Below are positions 15,851-23,198 of a stretch of 64,000 bases of DNA, in pieces (the first letter of the stretch is position 1; each line of letters starts with the position of its first letter). The notes beneath the pieces were generated by a model that was not told the DNA's origin, ran no database searches, and was given only the letters and a program-made list of their open reading frames with translations. Source of the DNA: RYN-230 sp963770535 (lineage in GTDB: Bacteria; Actinomycetota; Actinomycetes; Streptosporangiales; Streptosporangiaceae); contig CAVYPZ010000008.1 in the NCBI GenBank assembly GCA_963770535.1, positions 1 to 64,000 of the forward strand, given 5' to 3'. The position numbers and the translations under genes are program-made.

Positions 15851-17364
15851 GACTGGGTCCCCGCCGAACCGGACAGCTCGCTGGCGATGCGGCTTTCCAG
15901 GTCCGCGGTCTCGTGCTCCTGGAAGCTGCCCAGCTGGGCGGCGCGGGCCGGATCGCGGGCCTTGATGATCAGGTACCAGGCCACGCCGATCGCGATCCAG
16001 CCGAGGAAGATGTAGGGGAACGCGTTGTAGGGCGCGGGCGGGACCGGGACCAGGTTCTTGTAGATCACGTATCCGATGGCCACCGTGGCCAGCACGGCGA
16101 CGATGACCGGGAGCGGGGTGAGTACCTGACGGCGGGCCAGGTAGATCGGCGCGGCCACCGAGACCAGGACGTACGCCAGGAGGTAGCCGTAGGTGGCCAG
16201 CGTGCCGAGGTAGGCGAAGATGTTCAGCGGCGAAATGCCGTCGGCCACCAGCACGAAGGGCACCACACCCACGACCGGGGCCAGCAGGTAGATCGCGGCA
16301 TGCGGCGTCTTGAACCGGGGGTGCGCACGGGCCAGGCGGCCGGGCAGGATCTCCTCCCGGGCCAGGCTGTACACGCTGCGGGCGGCAGCGTTGAGCGACG
16401 CGGAAACGCAGGCGGCCGCGGAGATGGCCACGGCCAGGTCAAGGTAGTAGGCGAGCCAGCCGACGCCGGCGTTGGCCGCGAGGTCGTTCAGCGGGGCGCT
16501 GCTCTGCGCCAGCGAGGCCGCCGAGCCGAAGCCCAGGACCTGTGCGTAGCAGGCGATGATGTAGAGAATCCCGGCGCCCAGGACGGTGAACAGGATGGCC
16601 CGGGGGATCGCCCGGTGCGGGGAGCGGGCCTCGATGCCCAGGGACGATGAGCTCTCGAAGCCGACGAACGCGCCGACCGCCAGCACGCTGCCCAGCGCGA
16701 TGCCGGTGGCACTGGAACCGGTGGCCTTGAACTGGCTCGTGTCCACCCGGGCCCCGTAGTGGATGAACAGGGCGACCAGCAGCACGCCGATGGCCAGCAG
16801 CGACACGATCTCGAGGATGACGGCCAGCCGGGTGGAGATCCGCACTCCCCGGATGGGGATCGCCACGGTCAGCACGAGGAAAACCACGATCAGCGGCAGC
16901 TGCCAGGCCCGGCTCTCGCCGCTGGCGCCCAGCTTGGCCACGAACGCGCCGAAGTACAGGGCCGCGCCGGCCAGGCAGGCAGCGGCGATGCCCAGGTAGC
17001 CGAAGATCAGGCCCCATCCGCTGGCGAACGCGGTGCCACGGCCGAGGCCGGACGCCGTGTAGGAGTAGAGCGAGCCAGCGGCGGCGGTGCGGCGGGCGAA
17101 CTGGGCGATGCTGTAGCCGACCAGGACCACGACGACGGTGGCGAGCACGTAGGACCAGATGGCGCCCTTCCCGGCGGTCAGGTAGACGACCGCCACCGTC
17201 CCGGCCACCGCGATGCTCGGGCCGGTCGCGGCCAGCGACTGGCCGAAGACCTCCAGGCCGGTAGCGGTCCTGCGGTCCAGGTCCCGGCTCGCGCCTGGGC
17301 GGCTGCCGTTACCCCGATCCTGGCCGGCGGGCACGAAGCCTGCCTTGTCACGACTGGTGGTCAT
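15847..17364 (-). CDS. APC-family amino-acid/amine permease
   Basis: A 505-residue integral membrane protein with about 12 hydrophobic helices (for example AVAGTVAVVYLTAG, YVLATVVVVLVGYSI, LPLIVVFLVLTVAI, YILACYAQ-like and AIGVAWYLII) and the APC-type region FVGFESSSSLGIEARSP. It imports amino acids or amines. ATG 17364 lies one base after the upstream hydrolase stop (TGAGATG) with GGGAG as ribosome site. Pairing with a GS-like ligase recalls PuuP-PuuA. Confidence 0.9.
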   Translation of the reverse strand: MTTSRDKAGFVPAGQDRGNGSRPGASRDLDRRTATGLEVFGQSLAATGPSIAVAGTVAVVYLTAGKGAIWSYVLATVVVVLVGYSIAQFARRTAAAGSLYSYTASGLGRGTAFASGWGLIFGYLGIAAACLAGAALYFGAFVAKLGASGESRAWQLPLIVVFLVLTVAIPIRGVRISTRLAVILEIVSLLAIGVLLVALFIHYGARVDTSQFKATGSSATGIALGSVLAVGAFVGFESSSSLGIEARSPHRAIPRAILFTVLGAGILYIIACYAQVLGFGSAASLAQSSAPLNDLAANAGVGWLAYYLDLAVAISAAACVSASLNAAARSVYSLAREEILPGRLARAHPRFKTPHAAIYLLAPVVGVVPFVLVADGISPLNIFAYLGTLATYGYLLAYVLVSVAAPIYLARRQVLTPLPVIVAVLATVAIGYVIYKNLVPVPPAPYNAFPYIFLGWIAIGVAWYLIIKARDPARAAQLGSFQEHETADLESRIASELSGSAGTQS

Positions 17365-17365
17365 C

Positions 17366-18196
17366 TCATGCTCCCGTGGCTGCTGGTCGGTATGCGGGCA
17401 CGGCCGCCCCGCTCACTGCGTGGACGAAACCGGTGATGGCGGCGGCCACCTCCCGGTGCACCGTCTCGTTCAGCACGTCGTGCCGGGCCCCGGGGAACTC
17501 GGCGAGCTGTCCGCCGGGCAGCCGGGCCGACCAGTCGCGGGCCACGGACACCGGGACGACCGGATCAGCGCTGCCGTGCACGAACAGGACGGGCAACCGG
17601 ACCTGGCCGAAGGTGCCCGCCAGCTCCGTCCAGGCGGGCGGCAGCGTGTTCAGCAGGCTGAGCGCCCCGGCGGCGCTGGTGAAGGCGAGCGGGTCGTTCT
17701 CCAGCTCATCGAGGTAGAACGGGTCGGCGGACAAGTCACCAAGGTCAAGGGACAAGCCGCCGCCGGATCCCTCGGCCGTCAGCTGCGTCACCCAGTCCAG
17801 CGGCGACAGCGCCGCGCCGGAGAGGATCAGCCCCGCGTACGGCGACGGGTCGCGGGCCACGCTGACGGCGGCGGCGGCCGCGCCCAGCGAATGACCGGCC
17901 AGGAACACCGGGCGGCCTGGCGACGCCGCGGCGGCCAGCGCGGTGAGCTGGCGCCCGTTGCCGACCAGGTCACCGATGGACTCGATCACCGCGCGTTCCC
18001 CGTCGGTGAGCCCGTGACCGATCTCGTCCAGCGCCCACAGGTCGATGCCCGTGGCGTTCAGCGCCTCACCGAAGCGGTGATAGAGGCCCGAGTGCTCCCC
18101 GAAGCCGTGCAGGAAGACGACCGTGGCGGTGCTGGGTTCGGATGCCCGCCAGGCCCGGAAGTAGACCCGGCCGGTCAGCCCGTCGAAGTAAGGCAT
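17366..18196 (-). CDS. alpha/beta hydrolase (monoacylglycerol-lipase-like)
   Basis: A 276-residue serine hydrolase. FLHGFGEHSG is the oxyanion region, GHSLGAAAAA holds the nucleophile Ser, HGSADPVVP the Asp and ARHDVLNE the His, giving a complete triad. It resembles Hydrolase_4/monoacylglycerol lipases. The ATG at 18196 follows GAGG; longer upstream frames run into the divergent promoter and are rejected. It is first in the operon hydrolase-permease-ligase-P450. A second hydrolase with a similar C-terminal His motif is at 32481. Confidence 0.88.
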   Translation of the reverse strand: MPYFDGLTGRVYFRAWRASEPSTATVVFLHGFGEHSGLYHRFGEALNATGIDLWALDEIGHGLTDGERAVIESIGDLVGNGRQLTALAAAASPGRPVFLAGHSLGAAAAAVSVARDPSPYAGLILSGAALSPLDWVTQLTAEGSGGGLSLDLGDLSADPFYLDELENDPLAFTSAAGALSLLNTLPPAWTELAGTFGQVRLPVLFVHGSADPVVPVSVARDWSARLPGGQLAEFPGARHDVLNETVHREVAAAITGFVHAVSGAAVPAYRPAATGA

Positions 18197-18322
18197 TGCC
18201 ACCTCGCAATGACTATAAATTCGATCGTTTTGATAGACTATGAGGCGGATTCCGGCATCGTCAAGATCTGATCGCCACCCGGGCAGGCCGGGGAGGGACG
18301 CGGCTGGGTGGAGGGAGGCCAG
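18197..18322. promoter_or_regulatory. divergent promoter region
   Basis: A short AT-rich patch (18206-18240) in very GC-rich surroundings separates the minus-strand operon from the plus-strand TPR gene. ACTATA (18212-18217) reads TATAGT on the minus strand, a possible -10. No convincing -35 is seen. Confidence 0.4.
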
Positions 18323-19660
18323 GTGAGCACGTCGTTCGAGGATCGCTGGGGGGTCGCGGCCCAGGCGGGCAACGAGAAGGCCGTGGCCTTGCTGGACGAC
18401 GCCGTCGAGCAGCTGGCCAGGCTCGCGGGCGACCCGGTGGCCGGCGCCGAGGCGGCCGTCGCCGCTGACGATGGACTGGCCCTGGGCCACATCTGCCAGG
18501 CCTACCTGGCCCTGTACGGCACCACCCCGGAAGGCGTGCGGGCGGCCACGAACATCCTGGGCCGGCTGGATGGGCCGCTGGCCGAGCGGGAAACGCATCA
18601 CCGCAGCGCCGCCCGGGCCTGGGCGGCCGGCCGCTGGGACGCCGCAGCGCGCGCGCTGGAACGGGCCCTGCTGTGTCACCCCCGTGACCTGCTGGCCCTG
18701 AAGATCGCCCAGGACCTGTACTTCTTCCTCGGGAACCGGCTGGACCTGCGGGACGTGGCTGCACGGGTCCTCCCGGCCTGGCCATCCGGGCAGCCCGGCT
18801 GGGGGTACGTGCAGGGCATCTACGCCTTCGGCCTGGAGGAGAACGCCGACTACCGCCAGGCCGAGGCCCGCGCCCGCGCGGCGCTGGCGGAAAACCCACG
18901 GGATGTGTGGGCGGTGCACGCCCTGGCCCACGTCTTCGAGATGGAAGGCAACCAGCGCGAGGGTGCGGCCTTCCTGGCCGGGACGGCCGCCGACTGGTCA
19001 CCCAGCTACTTCGCCGTCCACAACTGGTGGCACCACGCGCTCTACCACCTCGAACTCGGGGACATCGACCGGGTACTTGCCCTGTACGACGGCCAGATCC
19101 GGTCCCGCCGGTCCACCGAGTGGCTGGACATCGTTGACGCCGCTGCCTTGCTGTGGCGGCTGTCCCTGTTCGGTGCCGACGTCTCCGCTCGCGCACAGCA
19201 GCTCGCCGCGGATATCGTCCCGCTCGTCACCCAGCCCGTTTACGTGTTCAACGACTGGCACGTGGTCATGGCCTTCGGCCTGGCCGGGGAGCACCGCCGC
19301 AGTGCCGCGATAACAGCCGCCAACCGGCTGCTCCCGCCGGGCACCAACCAGGCTGCGGCCGAGCGCGCCGGGCTGGCCCTGCTGGAGGGCTTCAGCGCGT
19401 TCGCGGCCGGTGACCCGGGCCGCGCCCTCGACCTGATGCTGGACGTCCGGCCCCGGGCCGACGCGGTCGGCGGCAGCCACGCCCAGCGTGACGTCATCGA
19501 CCTGACCCTCATCGCCGCCGCGGCCCAGGCCGGGGCGGACCGCCTGGCCCGTGCGCTGGTCAGCGAGCGCGTCCAGCGCAAGCCATCGGCCGCGGACGCG
19601 GCCCAGCGGCTGGTGGAAGCGAACACGCCGGGCTCCCGCGGGACCGCCGTGACGGGCTGA
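18323..19660 (+). CDS. TPR protein, TTC38-like
   Basis: A ~445-residue soluble alpha-helical repeat protein. TPR-like helix pairs recur (AARALERALLCHPRDLLALKIA, AEARARAALAENPRDVWAVH) and HNWWHHALYHLELGD is a strong signature of the TTC38 family. Function in bacteria is unknown; family members neighbour amine and lipid oxidation genes. The GTG at 18323 follows GAGGGAGG; GTG 18308 is the alternative. It shares the divergent promoter with the hydrolase-permease-ligase-P450 operon and so may serve the same pathway. Confidence 0.8.
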   Translation: MSTSFEDRWGVAAQAGNEKAVALLDDAVEQLARLAGDPVAGAEAAVAADDGLALGHICQAYLALYGTTPEGVRAATNILGRLDGPLAERETHHRSAARAWAAGRWDAAARALERALLCHPRDLLALKIAQDLYFFLGNRLDLRDVAARVLPAWPSGQPGWGYVQGIYAFGLEENADYRQAEARARAALAENPRDVWAVHALAHVFEMEGNQREGAAFLAGTAADWSPSYFAVHNWWHHALYHLELGDIDRVLALYDGQIRSRRSTEWLDIVDAAALLWRLSLFGADVSARAQQLAADIVPLVTQPVYVFNDWHVVMAFGLAGEHRRSAAITAANRLLPPGTNQAAAERAGLALLEGFSAFAAGDPGRALDLMLDVRPRADAVGGSHAQRDVIDLTLIAAAAQAGADRLARALVSERVQRKPSAADAAQRLVEANTPGSRGTAVTG

Positions 19661-19860
19661 CCCGCGCCAGGCCGCTCGGCTCGCGGCTGGGTTGGGTCTG
19701 CAAGGCTCGGAGGCTTGGGGGCGATCGAAGCCGAATTTGCGGAACTCCTGGCTGCCGAAGACGTGGACCACCTCGCAGCCGCCATGGAGCCCGGAAGCAC
19801 CGCCAGAGCGCTCCCCCTTACCGGAGTTAGCCGCCGCCGGATTTAGCCTCGGCCAACCGA

Positions 19861-20103
19861 TTGCTGCTGGACTACCCGATCAGCAGAATGCAGCGCTCGA
19901 TCGCCGGGCTGGCCATAGCCCGTCTGGAACCATCCGTGCTGCCGATGGCCGCGGGGATGCCAGAGGTGGCCGGAGGTTTCGTGCGCTCCGGCGGCACGCT
20001 CCTGCTGCCCGAGGCGGCTGCCGCGGCTGCCTGCGTGATCGTCGCCTGGCTGGCGGGCTGGACGATCCTCGGCGCGTGGCGGATGATGACCAGGGATGCC
20101 TGA
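19861..20103 (+). pseudogene. possible membrane-permease C-terminal relic
   Basis: An 80-codon frame ending in a hydrophobic helix and basic tail (AAAACVIVAWLAGWTILGAW, RMMTRDA), the look of the last helix of an ABC-2-type permease. Nothing upstream continues the protein. Together with 19661-19860, where I see no gene, it fills the interval before the secreted-protein gene. Confidence 0.3.
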
Positions 20104-20181
20104 GACGTATCCGGGCGGCAGGCGAGTTGGCCGGGTAGGCCGGGTCTAAATCCATGGAGACGGTGACCTGGGGAGTACGCG

Positions 20182-20733
20182 GTGAGGAAAAGGCATAGGC
20201 TCTGGCGGATCGGCAGGCTAGCAGGCGTGGTTCTCCTGTCTGTTGGCACTGTCTTAACGGTCGGGATACCAGAAGCGTCGGCACAGCAGCCCCTGACAGG
20301 TCAATGGTGCTGGGACAGCACCGGCTACGGCTCGTGGGTCTGCCTGAACGCATGGAACGGCGGTCCGTGGGTAAACGTTTCCACTAATGCCGATACCCGG
20401 AATAACGACTTCACGATAATTCAGAACTCCGCTGGCTATTACGAGCTCGAGGACACTGGCGGGAACAACTACTCTGGTGAATGCATCGGCGATGCATATA
20501 ACGAGTCTGGGCAAGCGGATACTAGCCTCGACCAGTGCGGGAATACTGGGGGAGCTCAAGGATGGGGCACCAACTTTGAACTCGTAACTTCTGGCTGCAG
20601 TGTCGGCTCCGTAGCATTCTATAATGTCCACTGGCACGGCTATCTCGGGCCACCGAATGGATGGGCTAACGGTTCTCACTTCTATCTCAATAAGCCAGGG
20701 TACTTCTGTTTCGCGCAGTTGTTCCCAGCGTAG
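20182..20733 (+). CDS. secreted hypothetical protein
   Basis: A 183-residue exported protein: basic start MRKRHRLWR, hydrophobic core LAGVVLLSVGTVLTVGI and likely cleavage after PEASA. The mature part is small, Trp-, Gly- and Asn-rich with several Cys residues (WCWDSTG, GECIGDA, LDQCGN, SGCSVG, GYFCF), suggesting disulfides in an extracellular beta-rich domain, perhaps lectin-like; no family recognised. The GTG start follows GGGGAG. GC is clearly lower than in flanking genes, which suggests horizontal acquisition. Confidence 0.75.
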   Translation: MRKRHRLWRIGRLAGVVLLSVGTVLTVGIPEASAQQPLTGQWCWDSTGYGSWVCLNAWNGGPWVNVSTNADTRNNDFTIIQNSAGYYELEDTGGNNYSGECIGDAYNESGQADTSLDQCGNTGGAQGWGTNFELVTSGCSVGSVAFYNVHWHGYLGPPNGWANGSHFYLNKPGYFCFAQLFPA

Positions 20734-20928
20734 TGAGGTATGGCTGGCCGCCAGTAGCAGGTAGGTATCTGCTATCTCCCGGGCCTGCACCAGGGCAGGT
20801 CACCGGGCCGGGCGGCGGGCGGGCTGGCCTTTAGGCCGGGTTCTGCGCGCCCGCGTTCCCACTGCCGGCCGCCTGCGCGGCCCTGAACAAACGTCCAGAT
20901 CGGACGTGCAGTCCCTGGTCGTACGGCG

Positions 20929-21075
20929 ACGCTGGAAGCCAGCCCGGAAGTGGTCTCCACGGCCGCCGTAGTCGACCCGCTGACCAGCGCCTCGCTCACG
21001 CTGCCGCTGATCCGCGAGATAGTGGACCGTCTCTTCGGGGCGGAGTGTCCGTGGCTGGGCGAGCTCGCGGCCTAG
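20929..21075 (+). pseudogene. possible glycoside hydrolase family 4 C-terminal relic
   Basis: A 48-codon frame ending at TAG 21073-21075 reads STAAVVDPLTSASLTLPLI then REIVDRLFGAECPWLGEL. The AxxxDPLT and closing helix recall the C-terminus of GH4 alpha-glucosidases or galacturonidases. No upstream coding part remains. Tentative. Confidence 0.3.
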
Positions 21076-21109
21076 GGAACGATGGCATGAACGGAGCAGT
21101 GCCGACGAA

Positions 21110-22186
21110 ATGAGCCCTGATCCCCACGCCGAACAGCTGCAGCACCTGCCGCTTCACGATTACCGGCCGCAGGCCAGGCTGGTCCGGCCAGAACATCACG
21201 TGCCCAGGGCGGCCGTCCGCGCCATCGACTCCCATGCTCACCTGGGCCGCTGGCTCAGCCCCGACCAGTCCTGGATGGTGCAGGACGTCTCGAGGCTGCT
21301 GGCCGAGATGGACCAGTGCAACATCGCGGGCATCGTCAACCTAGATGGCCGCTGGGGTGCGGAACTGGCCGACAACCTGGCCCGTTACGATCACGCCCAT
21401 CCGGGCCGGTTCGCGACATGCTGTCACCTGGACTGGCGGGAGGTGTCCGCGCCCGGGTTCGGGGAGCGCCTCGCGGGCCGCCTGCGCGCAAGCGCAGACG
21501 CGGGCGCGGCGGGGCTCAAGGTGTGGAAAGACCTCGGCCTGCACGTCCGAGATCACCGTGATGAGCTGGTGTTTCCCGACGACGAGCGGCTGGCCCCGGT
21601 CTGGGCGGCGGCCGGCGAGCTCCGCTTGCCGATCTTCATCCACACCGCCGACCCCGTGGCCTTCTTCGACCCGGTAGATGAGCGCAATGAGCGGCTGGAG
21701 CAGCTACTCACCCGGCCTGACTGGTCGTTTGCCGGCCCGCGGTTCCCATCCTTCCAGCGCCTCATCGACAGCCTGGAAGCGCTCGTGGCGGCACACCCGC
21801 AGACGACCTTCGTCGGCGTGCATGTCGGCTGCTACGCCGAGAACCTCACCTGGGTCGGGCGGATGCTGGATACCTACCCGAACTTCCACGTCGATACGGC
21901 GGCCCGCATCGCGGAACTGGGCAGGCAGCCGCGGGCCACGGCTGAACTGATAGCCCGTCATCCAGGCCGGATCCTGTTCGGCACGGATGAAGTCCCGTTC
22001 GACAGCCGGGTGTACCGGATCTACTTCCGTTTCCTGGAGACCTCTGACGAGTATTTTGACCATGGCCTCGAGGATCCACCGCTGATGGGGCGCTGGAAGA
22101 TCTCCGGCCTGGAACTCGACCGTGACCTCCTGCGCCAGGTCTACTACGACAACGCTAGGCGCCTGGTGCCGCGACTGGCCGGGTGA
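21110..22186 (+). CDS. amidohydrolase (amidohydro_2 type)
   Basis: A 358-residue TIM-barrel metal hydrolase. IDSHAHLG at residues 39-46 gives the HxH metal pair; LPIFIHTADP holds the next His; FVGVHVGCYAE and ILFGTDEVPFD supply the later His and the catalytic Asp. This layout is that of Amidohydro_2 enzymes (lactonases, decarboxylases, dehydratases such as uronate or benzoate pathway enzymes). Substrate unknown. Only ~35 bases separate it from the GH4-like relic, so it may be the survivor of a sugar-catabolic operon (inference). Confidence 0.83.
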   Translation: MSPDPHAEQLQHLPLHDYRPQARLVRPEHHVPRAAVRAIDSHAHLGRWLSPDQSWMVQDVSRLLAEMDQCNIAGIVNLDGRWGAELADNLARYDHAHPGRFATCCHLDWREVSAPGFGERLAGRLRASADAGAAGLKVWKDLGLHVRDHRDELVFPDDERLAPVWAAAGELRLPIFIHTADPVAFFDPVDERNERLEQLLTRPDWSFAGPRFPSFQRLIDSLEALVAAHPQTTFVGVHVGCYAENLTWVGRMLDTYPNFHVDTAARIAELGRQPRATAELIARHPGRILFGTDEVPFDSRVYRIYFRFLETSDEYFDHGLEDPPLMGRWKISGLELDRDLLRQVYYDNARRLVPRLAG

Positions 22187-22552
22187 GCGTGGCGGGCTGC
22201 TGATAAAAGGTCCGAGGCGCTGCAGCGATTATCTCATCCGGGATGCTGGGGTGTTCCAGTGCTTCCGCGAGCACCTCTACCAACTCCGCTTTGCCCGGAG
22301 TAGTGTGAGCGCTGGTTACGTGGCGAGGGCATATGAATGGATCTGGGATCGATCCGCCGCAAGTAAGTCCCGTTCGGCCGAAGACAGGTTCCCGAACAAA
22401 CTCTGGGCGCGCAACGACCGACGTCTGCCATCTCACAAGCTTACTTAGGCATCACAAACATCCCGGGGCGCAACGGAACTCTCCGGGCTGGCAGGACTTG
22501 CTTTCATCAACCATCTGGCCCGGCGGGTCCCGTTCCTGCCCTGGGGGAAGCC
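22187..22552. other. intergenic, no gene seen
   Basis: 366 bases with only short frames lacking family features. The last bases hold GGGGGAAG, the ribosome site for the next gene. Confidence 0.5.
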
Positions 22553-23029
22553 ATGGCTAAATTGACCATCGAGGGTTATGATCTCGTTCTGAGCCTGTCA
22601 TTCGCGGAGAAAATCGCTGCCGTGAAGCGCAGTGACCGGGAAGCGCTTTTCCCTTTTCACGACAACAAACTCGTATTTAACCTGTCTCGTCGTCCTCCCC
22701 AGTGGGACGCCGACGGGAATCAGCTTAGACCATTCCCGCCCTGGGTCCGCTCAGCTTCGGTTGTACCGGATGCCTACGAAGCGCTGAAGCGGGATATCCC
22801 TCTGTGGAGGATGTATCCGCCACACGTTCCGCACCACCACCTACCCCTTGCCAGCGTTAAAGCCGTCCTTCAGTTCTCTTGGGACACGGGGACACTGGCA
22901 ATCGTCTACGGAATCCATAGTCCCGTCGTGGTGGTGGAAGGTCCCGAAAAGCTCCCGTTGCACAAACTGGTGATCACTGTCCGCGACCCTGAGTCGATAG
23001 TTGCCAGCATCCGCTCGCAGCTCGGCTAG
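22553..23029 (+). CDS. hypothetical protein
   Basis: A 158-residue soluble protein with alternating strands (KLTIEGYDLVLSLS, GTLAIVYGIHSPVVVVEG) and no recognised domain. GGGGGAAG precedes the ATG by 4-5 bases, so the start is firm. GC is lower than that of its neighbours. It is monocistronic and converges on the secreted glycosidase. Confidence 0.65.
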   Translation: MAKLTIEGYDLVLSLSFAEKIAAVKRSDREALFPFHDNKLVFNLSRRPPQWDADGNQLRPFPPWVRSASVVPDAYEALKRDIPLWRMYPPHVPHHHLPLASVKAVLQFSWDTGTLAIVYGIHSPVVVVEGPEKLPLHKLVITVRDPESIVASIRSQLG

Positions 23030-23143
23030 CGTGACGGATGATCGCCAGACACCTCGCGGCGTTCTTGCCGAGTTGGCGTTGGTTCAGGTGATCAGAGACC
23101 GCGGATGTCAGCGATGCCTGCCGCGCAGAACCGGGAACGCCGC

Positions 23144-23178
23144 GAGGATGCCCCGGCCTCACCATCCGGGGCATCCTC
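23144..23178. terminator. strong hairpin terminator
   Basis: GAGGATGCCCCGG (23144-23156) and CCGGGGCATCCTC (23166-23178) are a perfect 13-bp inverted repeat with a 9-base loop, 20 bases beyond the stop of the glycosidase gene. It lacks a T-run, as is common in actinomycetes, and can act in both directions between the convergent genes. Confidence 0.8.
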
Positions 23179-23198
23179 GGGCTACCTGTTCCTGGCGG

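Noticed and set aside
17366..18931. 521-residue version of the alpha/beta hydrolase
   Set aside because: The N-terminal 245 residues are antisense to the TTC38-like gene and cross the divergent promoter; the start at 18196 fits the family.
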